In this document: positions 28,438 through 36,484 of the stretch, piece by piece
Layout of the letters: each line of letters begins with the position of its first letter
How positions within the stretch are numbered: the stretch's first letter is position 1
DNA from: Rs1 sp038900335
Lineage (GTDB): Bacteria; Pseudomonadota; Gammaproteobacteria; Pseudomonadales; Balneatricaceae
DNA: 64,000 nt
Direction: 5' to 3'
Assembly (NCBI GenBank): GCA_038900335.1
Contig: JBBMRB010000015.1
Coordinates: forward strand, 1 to 64,000
The notes under the pieces: generated by a model
The model's database searches: none
What the model was told of the DNA's origin: nothing
Seen by the model: the letters and a program-made list of their open reading frames with translations, nothing else
Made by a program: the position numbers and the translations under genes

Positions 28438-30307
28438 TTTTAGCTCGTGAACGGCGAGGTTTTGTTCTAGTTACGACATCTGCAGCTGGCTTGTCATCGC
28501 TGGCCTCTGTTTTAATACTTTTAGGTGCAGGTGCAGGTGCAGGTGCAGGTGCAGGTGCAGGTGCAGGTGCAGGTTGACTTTGACTTAGGCTTTGATCGTT
28601 TTGCGTCACTGCCTGATTGTCGATAGCAACAGCTTTGTGCTCTTTTTTAGCTGCCTGTTTTTTTACAGGTCTAGTTTTTGGCACCGCAGCTGACTCTTCG
28701 CTCTGCTTAGGCGCGTGTGTTTTTGAAGCTACTAATGCCTCGTCAGTATCTGTAGGCGAGATAGCTACTTCAGCTTTATTGATTTTAGGTTGTGCTTTGC
28801 GTTGCTCTACAACATCAAATTTTTCAAAAGCTGCTTTCTTAGGTGCTCGTTTTGCTGGTTTTTCGGTGTGCTTTTTGCTAGGTTTTACAGCTGCTTTATT
28901 ATTTAATTCATTGACGAGAAACTCTTTTTGCTCTTCATCAGCTGATTGATATTGTGTCCACCACTGGCTAATACCATCAAGGTTTTCACCACTTTTTTCA
29001 CGCAATACTAATAAATCGTATGCCGAGCGAAACCTAGGATGTTCAACGAGTAACTCAGCTTTATTGCCAGGTTTTCTGGTCAGCTTTAACTGCAATTCCC
29101 AAATTTCTTTAATGTTGGTAGAAAAACGCTTGGGAATAGATGTGTTTTTTACCTGCAAAGATATTACTTGTGAAGCTGCTTCATGTAAGGCTGTTAAAGG
29201 GGCAACACGCTTTTGACCAAGTATTTCATTTAGCAGGTGTTGGACACTTGGCCACAGCAGTACGGCATATAAGAAACCAGGACTAACGCTCTTGCGTTGC
29301 TTGAGTCTTCTGTCAGTGTTTTCAAGGGCGTTAAATATTAAATCGTTAGCAAATTCATAGTTGTTATCTAAGGCTTGTGCTGTTTGCGGTAAAATTGTTT
29401 CAAGTAAGTTATATTCACGTAATAGCGCTAGAGATTCATTGCCGTGACCTGATTGTAACAATTTTAAAACTTCATCAAATAAACGAGCAGGTGCGATGTC
29501 AAATAACATAGGCGCAAGCTCTTTTATAGGTTTAGCTGTTTCTTGCTCAATATCAAAATCAAGCTTAGCGGCAAAACGTATCGCTCTTAACATGCGTACA
29601 GGGTCTTCTCTGTAGCGCTCATTAGGGTCGCCGATCATTCTGATTTTCTTATCAAAGATATCTTGATAACCATTGGTGAAGTCATAAATGTTGCGAGTAT
29701 TTAAATCTAAATACAATGCGTTGATCGTGAAATCCCTTCGCATAGCGTCTTGATCAATAGTTCCGTAAACGTTATCACGCAGGATCATTCCCGATGTTGC
29801 CTGCTTGGAATGCGCTTGCTCTTGTGCGTTATCGTGTGCCGCTCTAAATGTTGCGACCTCAATAATATCCCTACCAAAGCGAACGTGTAGCAATTTGAAG
29901 CGGCGGCCAATTAGTCTTGAGCGACTAAAAACTTTGTGTGCTTGCTCTGGATGAGCACTGGTGGTGACATCAAAGTCTTTTGGTTTCTTATGCAGTAGTA
30001 AATCGCGAACACAGCCGCCGACTAAATAAGATTCATAATTTGCACGCTGAAGATCTTTGACAATACGTGCTGCATTCCTATCAATGTCTCTATAGGCAAT
30101 ATTATGCTCTGATTCTGCTATCACATTAGCACTGATGGATTTTGCTCTTTGGCTATCCATAAATGGGTTTTGCTTTATTGAGTTATTTTCTTTTTTCGCC
30201 GCTGTTTGCACAGCGGGCGCACTTTGGCGAACAGGTGCTTTATTGTTGCTGGCAACTTGAGTGGGTTTAGTAAATAACTTCTTAATATTTTTAAAAAAAC
30301 TAGGCAT
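28418..30307 (-). CDS. pcnB: Poly(A) polymerase I
   Basis: 629 aa. The nucleotidyltransferase core has GGCVRDLLL and PKDFDVTTSAHPEQ with the catalytic Asp pair, then RRLIGRRFKLLHV, RRDFTINALY and RYREDPVRMLRA. PcnB adds 3' poly(A) tails that speed RNA decay, relevant to small RNA turnover. The C-terminal ~170 residues are basic and low in complexity, with eight tandem Pro-Ala units encoded by a hexanucleotide repeat, making the protein longer than E. coli PcnB. Upstream lies the CrcZ-like locus rather than a close gene. Confidence 0.95.
   Translation of the reverse strand: MPSFFKNIKKLFTKPTQVASNNKAPVRQSAPAVQTAAKKENNSIKQNPFMDSQRAKSISANVIAESEHNIAYRDIDRNAARIVKDLQRANYESYLVGGCVRDLLLHKKPKDFDVTTSAHPEQAHKVFSRSRLIGRRFKLLHVRFGRDIIEVATFRAAHDNAQEQAHSKQATSGMILRDNVYGTIDQDAMRRDFTINALYLDLNTRNIYDFTNGYQDIFDKKIRMIGDPNERYREDPVRMLRAIRFAAKLDFDIEQETAKPIKELAPMLFDIAPARLFDEVLKLLQSGHGNESLALLREYNLLETILPQTAQALDNNYEFANDLIFNALENTDRRLKQRKSVSPGFLYAVLLWPSVQHLLNEILGQKRVAPLTALHEAASQVISLQVKNTSIPKRFSTNIKEIWELQLKLTRKPGNKAELLVEHPRFRSAYDLLVLREKSGENLDGISQWWTQYQSADEEQKEFLVNELNNKAAVKPSKKHTEKPAKRAPKKAAFEKFDVVEQRKAQPKINKAEVAISPTDTDEALVASKTHAPKQSEESAAVPKTRPVKKQAAKKEHKAVAIDNQAVTQNDQSLSQSQPAPAPAPAPAPAPAPAPKSIKTEASDDKPAADVVTRTKPRRSRAKNDPRNK
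28523..28574 (-). repeat. Hexanucleotide tandem repeat inside pcnB
   Basis: AGGTGC is repeated about 8.7 times without error on the plus strand, encoding (Pro-Ala)8 near the PcnB C terminus. Copy number changes would stay in frame and alter only the length of a flexible linker. Confidence 0.95.
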
Positions 30308-30442
30308 ATGAGTCTATAGTATCAGTGGTCATAATATGGGTCGTGAATGATAACATTGATATAGCTAGATGATAAACGTAAATTTAGCTAAGAATGGTGT
30401 GAAATGCTAAGAATATGGTTTTAATGGTAAGTAAAGTACTAA

Positions 30443-30578
30443 GGCGATAGATGATTTTATTATTATTATCGCCATTGAGAAGTTTTTAGTGCCTTTTTTG
30501 TTGTTATTAGTAGGCAAGATAGTGTCGCTTTATTATTTTTATTAGTGCTCTTATGTGCATTTTATTATTTTTATTATT
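30443..30578 (-). ncRNA. crcZ: CrcZ-like Hfq/Crc-sequestering small RNA
   Basis: Seen: on the minus strand, starting about 11 bases after a sigma-54-type promoter, an A-rich stretch carries AAnAAnAA motifs at 30578-30571, 30569-30562, 30537-30530, 30508-30501, 30505-30498 (AACAACAA) and 30467-30457 (two overlapping), plus AATAAAAA at 30543-30536. The last lies in the 17-base loop of a GGCGATA/TATCGCC stem (30473-30467 with 30449-30443). Known: Pseudomonas crcZ lies between cbrB and pcnB, is driven by sigma-54 and CbrB, and soaks up Hfq/Crc through such motifs. Inferred: this is its counterpart, shorter than the ~400-nt P. aeruginosa RNA. The 3' end is uncertain; no T-rich tail follows the stem, so the transcript may run on toward pcnB at 30307. 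The start is predicted, not mapped. The sequence from 30308 to 30442 holds nothing else I recognise. Confidence 0.72.
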
Positions 30579-30587
30579 CCTATAAAA

Positions 30588-30602
30588 GCAGTTGTTATGC
30601 CA
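30588..30602 (-). promoter_or_regulatory. Sigma-54 promoter of the CrcZ-like RNA
   Basis: On the minus strand TGGCAT-AACAA-CTGC, followed by TT, matches TGGCAC-N5-TTGC with exact spacing and both invariant GG and GC. Start of transcription is expected near 30576-30580. Confidence 0.75.
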
Positions 30603-30663
30603 TTATTCTCAAGGTGTTGATTTATAATGTGTTTTTGTTTTATTGTTATGTTTTTTTACTAAA

Positions 30664-30736
30664 AGTGTTACTTGTTCTGTGCTTTTAGTGTTACTTTTTG
30701 TAATGAGTTTGCGCGAGGGTAACGTTTTAGGTAACA
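30664..30736 (-). promoter_or_regulatory. Putative CbrB upstream activating sites
   Basis: On the plus strand the 9-base AGTGTTACT occurs twice, at 30664-30672 and 30687-30695, 23 bases apart (about two helical turns). GTAAC occurs at 30719-30723 and GTAACA at 30731-30736. The four half-sites lie roughly 60-135 bases upstream of the sigma-54 promoter, the right place for an enhancer-binding protein. From memory, TGTTAC/GTAACA half-sites are also those reported for CbrB in Pseudomonas. Confidence 0.55.
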
Positions 30737-30757
30737 ATGTGCTTATCGTGTTTTTAC

Positions 30758-30780
30758 TGTTGTATTGATTGTTGTATTGA
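30758..30780. repeat. Direct repeat upstream of the CrcZ-like RNA
   Basis: TGTTGTATTGA occurs twice, at 30758-30768 and 30770-30780, with one base between copies (period 12). It lies just distal to the putative activator sites. Function unknown. Confidence 0.7.
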
Positions 30781-30943
30781 CTGTTATATAGGTAGCGCAA
30801 ATGATGGTTGCTTTTAATGGCGTCACTTTTCAATGAAGTGAGGAGGCACCGCTGAAATTTATGTGAGCTGACACCGCTGTATTATGGCTATAAGCGTGGC
30901 GTGTTATGAAAGGCAGCTATTAAAAAGAGGATAGAGTGATATA

Positions 30944-30960
30944 GGGCTCGCATAGAGCCC
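30944..30960 (-). terminator. Possible terminator of cbrAB
   Basis: GGGCTC, loop, GAGCCC is a perfect 6-bp GC-rich stem (30944-30949 with 30955-30960) located 20 bases after the cbrB stop. The following minus-strand sequence TATATCACTC is only weakly T-rich, so termination may be partial. Confidence 0.5.
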
Positions 30961-30980
30961 TAAGATTATATAGCGGGTGC

Positions 30981-32387
30981 TTAGCTTTTGGATTTTCGTG
31001 GAATACCTAGTTTTTGTCTTTTTTCCCACAGGCATTTTCTGCTAACACCTAATCTTTTGGCGAGCTCAGTTTCATTTAAGTTATGTTGGTGCTCTAATAC
31101 AAATCTTTGGAAATAATCATTGAGCGATAGTCCGCCTGATTTATTGCTAGGCTCATTTTGAACAGGTTTTATTTTTCGTTCAATATAGCTGATAACGGCA
31201 TCATTCAAATTATAGTTTTCTGTATCTAAACCCAGTATATCTGTGGTGACTATGTTGTCTTCGCATAGGATTATGGCACGTTCAATAGCATTTTCGAGTT
31301 CGCGCACATTGCCAGGCCAGCTATATACATTTAATGTGTTAATAGCATCTTCACTAAAATAAACCTTACCTGTTTTAAGTTTATCACAGGCCCTCTCTAA
31401 AAAGGTATTGGCGAGAGGGATAATATCTTCACGTCTTTCACGCAAAGGTGGCATGCAAATATCCATCACATATAGGCGATAGTATAAATCTTCTCTGAAC
31501 AAGCCTTCTCTAGAAAGTTTTTTTAAGTTTCTATGTGTTGCAGCGACTAGTCTAACATCAACTTTTTGATAGTCGACAGAGCCCACTCGACGTATTTCGC
31601 CCTCTTGTAAAAAACGTAGCAATCTCGCTTGTGCTTCTAGAGGAAGCTCGCCTATCTCATCTAAAAATAAAGTGCCGCCATTTGCCGCTTCGATAAGGCC
31701 TATTTTTTGATGAGTTGCACCGGTAAAGGCGCCTTTTTCATGGCCAAAAAGTTCAGATTCTATTAGGTTCTCAGGTATCGCAGCGCAGTTAACAGACACC
31801 ATGGGAGCCTCTTTCCTAATACTTTTCTCGTGGATAGAGCGCGCGGCGAGCTCTTTACCTGTCCCTGATTCACCTAGTATTAAAACGGTGGCATCGGTCC
31901 TAGATACTTTTTCAATGCGCTTGAATAATTCAAGCATGACGTGGCTTTTACCGATAAAATTGTTTTTTGTTTGGCTGTCACTACCCGTTTCTTTAGCATT
32001 GTTAGTGGCTTCAATCTGCTTTGCGGAGGTTTTAGTGCTGTTAGCCTCGGTAATCTGCTTAATCGTGTTAAGCATGGTATCGTGATCAAAGGGTTTAGCT
32101 ATATAGTCGGTTGCGCCTAGCTTCATGACCTCAACAGCTGATTTCATGCTCGCGTAGCTCGTCATAATCAGTACGGGTGTTTGTTTTGCTTGCGCTATTA
32201 AATCTGTACCAGGGGCTCCTGGTAAGCGAAGATCACTAATAATTAGATCGTATTTATCTAATTCAAAGTTGTGTATTGCCTCATTGACAGAACCGCAATC
32301 GTCGACGCTAAATTCGCTATTAATTAAAAAACGTTTTAATGCAAATCGAATGACTTGTTCGTCTTCGACAATCAGAATATGACTCAT
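30981..32387 (-). CDS. cbrB: Sigma-54-dependent response regulator CbrB
   Basis: 468 aa NtrC-type activator. The receiver has Glu8/Asp9, phospho-acceptor Asp52 (ISDLRLP) and Lys98. The AAA+ domain has Walker A GESGTGKE (172-179) and the sigma-54 contact loop GAFTGA (219-224). The C-terminal HTH is ELAKRLGVSRKCLWEKRQKLGIPR. It starts 8 bases after cbrA. In Pseudomonas the CbrAB pair controls carbon/nitrogen balance through crcZ, and the downstream RNA locus here supports the same role. Confidence 0.9.
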   Translation of the reverse strand: MSHILIVEDEQVIRFALKRFLINSEFSVDDCGSVNEAIHNFELDKYDLIISDLRLPGAPGTDLIAQAKQTPVLIMTSYASMKSAVEVMKLGATDYIAKPFDHDTMLNTIKQITEANSTKTSAKQIEATNNAKETGSDSQTKNNFIGKSHVMLELFKRIEKVSRTDATVLILGESGTGKELAARSIHEKSIRKEAPMVSVNCAAIPENLIESELFGHEKGAFTGATHQKIGLIEAANGGTLFLDEIGELPLEAQARLLRFLQEGEIRRVGSVDYQKVDVRLVAATHRNLKKLSREGLFREDLYYRLYVMDICMPPLRERREDIIPLANTFLERACDKLKTGKVYFSEDAINTLNVYSWPGNVRELENAIERAIILCEDNIVTTDILGLDTENYNLNDAVISYIERKIKPVQNEPSNKSGGLSLNDYFQRFVLEHQHNLNETELAKRLGVSRKCLWEKRQKLGIPRKSKS

Positions 32388-32395
32388 ATTACTAC

Positions 32396-35329
32396 CTATT
32401 CTCCGTTATCAACACTATCTACTATAGTGTTTGGGAGCCCGGGTAAGGTGATTACCACCTGTGTGCCATTTTTCTGATTGTTATTGGCTGGGCTAATTAT
32501 ATCAATACTGCCGTAATGTTCGGTTAAAATATTGTGTACTAAGGGTAAACCTAAGCCGGTACCTTTACCAGGATCTTTTGTGGTAAAGAAAGGCTCAAAT
32601 AGTTTGTCGATCAGATGCTGTTCTATGCCAGTCCCCTCATCGCTAATATTTAATGTTATTATTTCCAAATGCATATTGCAATCTATAGTGATTTTGCCCT
32701 GTTCAGGGGAGGCATCACAAGCATTATTTAATATATTTATAAACACTTGTATTAATTGTTGAAAATCACCCATTACCATGGTGTTTTTAGGTATGTTGCA
32801 GTGAAATATTTTCTGCTTTCCTCTCGTTGCCAATGCAACTAAATGGATAGCCTCATCAATAATTGTTTGTAAGTTGATAGGTTTGTGTTCGGTGTGCGTC
32901 GCTGATTCGCCATTGTGTGTAAAACGCATGAGAGACTCGACAATTCTGCTAATACGCTTAGTCTGTACTAAAATTTGTTCGCCCGTCTCTAAAATAATAG
33001 GGTCTTTAGTCTCAAAGCTTAAGTTTTGCGCTAGGCAGGCGATGCCGGTAACTGGGTTGCCAATTTCATGGGCAACACCTGCTGAAAAACGGCCAATTGA
33101 TGCGAGCCTAGCTGTATGTGCTAATTTGTTTTCAAGCATACGCTGTTCGCTGTCATCCTCAAGCAGAATGACGAGTGAGTCATCTTCGCCATCATTGAGT
33201 TGATTCTTGTGTAAATTAAGCCAGTGAGTTTTGTTGTTCACTTTTAGGGTGATGTCTGAAGCGTGGTTATCGATAGATTCAACAAACTTAATGAGCACAC
33301 TTCCCCAAGGCTGGGGTAGTTCGTTTAAGTTCTCACCCAGCACTTGCTCAGCGGTGATTTGTGTTAAGTGTTCGAGTTGTAAGTTCCAAAAAATAACACG
33401 ACGTTCTTTATCAAGTGTACAAACACCTAGTGGTAATCGCTGTAGTGTTTTACGGTGATGGCGGCGCAAGTTGTCAAGCTCCGATGCTAAACCGCTTAGC
33501 CTTTCTTGGTAATTCTCTACCTGGTCTTCAAGCATTAATATATTGGGTGTTCTAAAGCCTTCGTTACCAGGAGTTGCCTTTAGTGGCTCTAGTAATGAGG
33601 CGGCTTTGATTGGGCCGATTAATGCGGATAAATTGTGTTCCAATAAACTCCTTAAGCGAAGTATATCTAAAGGTTTGAGCTGGCCTGAGTTTAATGAAAG
33701 AGAAGCAATCACTTTGTTTAGTTCTCTGTTTGCGGCCTCTACTCCAAGTTTTGGGGTGAGGATTTTCAAAATATGATCGGTGTCTATTGTCGTTAAGTAG
33801 CCACCAGCTGTTTGCTCTAGTGCATTGTATAAGCAAGATTGCGCTGCTTGTGCTTCCTCGTCAGAGGTCTTGCTAGTCAGTGATACCACAATTAAGGTCG
33901 TGACATTCAAAATTAGCGAGAGTATCGCAGTTGATTGCCAGCTAAAGTGGCCAATATCTAAATCACTTAAAGTGAGTGAATGGGAGAATAATACGGGGTA
34001 AAAGGTGGTAATGAACCAAGTTAAAATGCCGATCAGTACGCCACTAATAAAACCCTTTTTGTTAGCTTTAGCCCAAAATAGTGTCACCATTAAACCAGGC
34101 AAAAACTGTAAGAAAGCAATAAAAGCACTTAAGCTAAGTAGTTGTAACTCCTTGCCGACACCGTAGTTTTGATAAAAAACGTAACTGACTAAAATCACAA
34201 AAATAATCAGTGCGCGCCTCACCCAAATAAGCCAGTTGTAAAAGTGATCATTGTTGGGCATCGATATCAGCGGAATGATAAGATGGTTTTGTAGGGTCGA
34301 GGCAATCGATAAAACAGCGACAATCATCACACCGCTAGCGGCTGCTAAAGAGACGATAAAGGAGGCGATAACCAGTAATTTTGAATCGAGCTGTATGCCG
34401 ATATGGAATAGGGTAAAAGAGGGGTCGCCTGGGATTGATAGCTTGATACCTGCCCATGTAATAATGGGTATAGCGCAGGCTAATACAAATAAATATAAAG
34501 GCATGCCCCAAGAGGCGGTATGTAAATTTCTTAAAGACCTATTTTCGTTAAACAATAGGTGGAACATGTGTGGCATGAGAACGACAGAGGTGAAAAAGGC
34601 GATAAGTAGTGTTCGCCAACTATCGCTCTCCGGTTGTCTTTGTAGTAGCGCAGATGCTCGTGGATTAGTGTTAATCCATTGCTTTGCGGCGTCATAGCCA
34701 CCTAGTACTTCGTTAAATGTATAAATGGCAATGCCAACCAAAATAACTAATTTAATAAGAGAGCTGACTGCAATAGCGGCAACTAAACCACTATTTGCAG
34801 CGCGTAAAGAGGGCTTTTTGGTGCCGAACAAAATAGCAAAAATAGCAATATATAAGCAAAAAATAGCGGCTACATTTGACTCTGTCTTGCCGGTGTAAAG
34901 AATATCAACTGAATCGCTTACGGCCTGTATCTGTATGGATAGCAGCGGTAAACTGGCAAATAGTAGTAATATGGATGTTATCGTACCCACTGTACCGCTG
35001 CGAAATCTAAAGGCAAATAAGTCGGCTAAGGAGCTTAATTGGTAGCGATTAGTAATGTTGAAAATAGGCGCCAAAATAGCTGGAGATAGAAAGAAAGCAG
35101 TGCAGGCTCCTAAGTAAGTAGCCAAAAAAACTAAGCCGGATTGATTAATAAAATTGAAAGAGCCAAAAAACGCCCAAACACTAGCAAAAACACCTAATGA
35201 TAAAACATATACAGAGCGATGCTGGGTTATTTTTCTAGGTATTATTTCTTTTTCAGCTAAAAATGCTAAACCAAAAATGAGGAATAAATAAATAGAGCCG
35301 ATCAGTAGTAGCTGAGTTGAGGTAAGCAT
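32396..35329 (-). CDS. cbrA: Sensor kinase CbrA with sodium/solute symporter module
   Basis: 977 aa. Residues 1 to about 490 form a roughly 13-helix SLC5-type transporter module. A linker and STAC-like segment, then a PAS-like domain (RLPLGVCTLDKERRVIFWN), lead to HisKA with GVAHEIGNPVTG (His754) and an ATPase domain with NILNNACDAS, SDEGTGIE, FEPFFTT and GTGLGLPLV. This is the CbrA architecture and normal length. Fusing a transporter to a kinase suggests sensing of a transported nutrient; histidine is reported for Pseudomonas. Its ATG overlaps the stop of the small ORF upstream. Confidence 0.9.
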   Translation of the reverse strand: MLTSTQLLLIGSIYLFLIFGLAFLAEKEIIPRKITQHRSVYVLSLGVFASVWAFFGSFNFINQSGLVFLATYLGACTAFFLSPAILAPIFNITNRYQLSSLADLFAFRFRSGTVGTITSILLLFASLPLLSIQIQAVSDSVDILYTGKTESNVAAIFCLYIAIFAILFGTKKPSLRAANSGLVAAIAVSSLIKLVILVGIAIYTFNEVLGGYDAAKQWINTNPRASALLQRQPESDSWRTLLIAFFTSVVLMPHMFHLLFNENRSLRNLHTASWGMPLYLFVLACAIPIITWAGIKLSIPGDPSFTLFHIGIQLDSKLLVIASFIVSLAAASGVMIVAVLSIASTLQNHLIIPLISMPNNDHFYNWLIWVRRALIIFVILVSYVFYQNYGVGKELQLLSLSAFIAFLQFLPGLMVTLFWAKANKKGFISGVLIGILTWFITTFYPVLFSHSLTLSDLDIGHFSWQSTAILSLILNVTTLIVVSLTSKTSDEEAQAAQSCLYNALEQTAGGYLTTIDTDHILKILTPKLGVEAANRELNKVIASLSLNSGQLKPLDILRLRSLLEHNLSALIGPIKAASLLEPLKATPGNEGFRTPNILMLEDQVENYQERLSGLASELDNLRRHHRKTLQRLPLGVCTLDKERRVIFWNLQLEHLTQITAEQVLGENLNELPQPWGSVLIKFVESIDNHASDITLKVNNKTHWLNLHKNQLNDGEDDSLVILLEDDSEQRMLENKLAHTARLASIGRFSAGVAHEIGNPVTGIACLAQNLSFETKDPIILETGEQILVQTKRISRIVESLMRFTHNGESATHTEHKPINLQTIIDEAIHLVALATRGKQKIFHCNIPKNTMVMGDFQQLIQVFINILNNACDASPEQGKITIDCNMHLEIITLNISDEGTGIEQHLIDKLFEPFFTTKDPGKGTGLGLPLVHNILTEHYGSIDIISPANNNQKNGTQVVITLPGLPNTIVDSVDNGE

Positions 35330-35499
35330 TATCTAGAGTTACGCAAATGGTTAATGAAGTATGTTAAAAAGATGAGTAGCAACCAGCAAATAAAAGTGTA
35401 TTGAGGCGATAAATGCAGTAGGAACCACCATTCAATTACCGCTGGAAAAAATAGCCAGTAACCAAAAAGAGAAAGTAGTATTATTCGGTGGTATTGCAT
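35329..35499 (-). CDS. Small membrane protein in the cbrX position
   Basis: A 56-aa ORF starting MQYHRIILLSLFGYWLFFP and ending INHLRNSR, with two hydrophobic helices (about 6-28 and 34-50). Its TAA stop overlaps the cbrA ATG as TAATG, the classic sign of translational coupling. Pseudomonas has a short ORF, cbrX, immediately upstream of and coupled to cbrA. I cannot compare sequences from memory, so the equivalence is positional. The ribosome-binding site is weak. It is too short for standard ORF filters and easily missed. Confidence 0.7.
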   Translation of the reverse strand: MQYHRIILLSLFGYWLFFPAVIEWWFLLHLSPQYTFICWLLLIFLTYFINHLRNSR

Positions 35500-35576
35500 T
35501 AGGTAGACTACTGCCGCAGGTTAATGATTGAGATAAACGTTTTGAACTTTTCAAATATAGCTTAATGACTGTGATC

Positions 35577-36449
35577 TTACGTCATTAACGTTGAAAATTC
35601 TAAGGGTATCCTTTTAATGTCCCAATTAACTATTGCCTGTTGCAAAATTTCACTTTTATTAGCTGTTAATAGTTTTTTGTCGACACTTTGACCCAGTAAA
35701 TCTAGCGCTAGCAGGAGGTTGTGATTTACGTCTTTGCTTGTTAGAGCTGGGGCGTAGCTCTGCTTACTTAGTTTTTGCCCGTTTAAATTTTTGATGACAG
35801 GTATGTGAGCAAAGCTTATCGGTTGTAAGTTAAGTGCGGTGATTAAAGCGAGTTGATTAACGGATTCAGATAATAAGTCGTAGCCTCTAACGACATGAGT
35901 AACCCCCATTCTGTGATCATCAACAGCGACCGCTAGCTGATAGGCCCATAGCTGGTCTCTACGTTTTAATACAAAATCGTTGAGAGGGTGTTCGCTAGAG
36001 GATTGAATGCCTTGGATACTGTCAAGCCATTGAACGGTTTTGCCAGTTGATTTAAAACGATAAGATATGTTTTTTTCTTTTGTTACAGGGGTGAATAGGC
36101 AGTGTTGGTCGTACTGAGTGTGTCCTGTACGCTCAATTATCTCTTTTCTGGAGCATTGGCAAGGGTAGCAAGCTCGAGCTTTAATAAGCTGGTTTAAAGC
36201 CTGTTGGTAGTGCTGATGAGATTGACTTTGAAGAACAACATCTCGATCCCAGTGGAAACCATATTGATCTAGAGTGTCGATGATTTTTTCAGTTGCACCA
36301 GGTTGTTCTCTAGGTGGATCTAAATCGTCAATTCGCAATAGCCATAGGCCATTATTCTTGTTCGCATCTAGGTAGCTAGCTAGTGCTGCAAGCAAAGAGC
36401 CAAAATGGAGCTCACCTGTGGGTGAGGGGGCAAATCGTCCAATATACAT
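35577..36449 (-). CDS. gluQ: Glutamyl-Q tRNA(Asp) synthetase
   Basis: 290 aa, a paralogue of the GluRS catalytic domain without the anticodon-binding part. It adds glutamate to queuosine in tRNA(Asp). Motifs: FAPSPTGELHFGSL (HIGH-like), the zinc cysteines in CYPCQCSRKE, and KLSKQSYAP (KMSKS-like). It follows dksA by 35 bases, the widespread gammaproteobacterial order, with a hairpin between. Confidence 0.95.
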   Translation of the reverse strand: MYIGRFAPSPTGELHFGSLLAALASYLDANKNNGLWLLRIDDLDPPREQPGATEKIIDTLDQYGFHWDRDVVLQSQSHQHYQQALNQLIKARACYPCQCSRKEIIERTGHTQYDQHCLFTPVTKEKNISYRFKSTGKTVQWLDSIQGIQSSSEHPLNDFVLKRRDQLWAYQLAVAVDDHRMGVTHVVRGYDLLSESVNQLALITALNLQPISFAHIPVIKNLNGQKLSKQSYAPALTSKDVNHNLLLALDLLGQSVDKKLLTANKSEILQQAIVNWDIKRIPLEFSTLMT

Positions 36450-36456
36450 AACAAAG

Positions 36457-36477
36457 AGCCAGCTTTTAAAGCTGGCT
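36457..36477 (-). terminator. Hairpin between dksA and gluQ
   Basis: AGCCAGC (36457-36463) and GCTGGCT (36471-36477) form a 7-bp stem, extendable through TTT/AAA. On the minus strand it is followed by CTTTGTTAT. It probably causes partial termination after dksA; a terminator at this junction is reported in Shigella. Confidence 0.6.
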
Positions 36478-36484
36478 ACAGCGA

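Noticed and set aside
28523..28574. Repeat array resembling CRISPR at first sight
   Set aside because: The unit is only 6 bases, contiguous, in frame in pcnB, with no spacers and no cas genes.
30609..30833. Minus-strand 74-codon frame between cbrB and pcnB
   Set aside because: Its Asn/Lys/Thr/Ser-rich composition is simply what A-rich regulatory DNA encodes, there is no ribosome-binding site, and it covers the putative activator sites.
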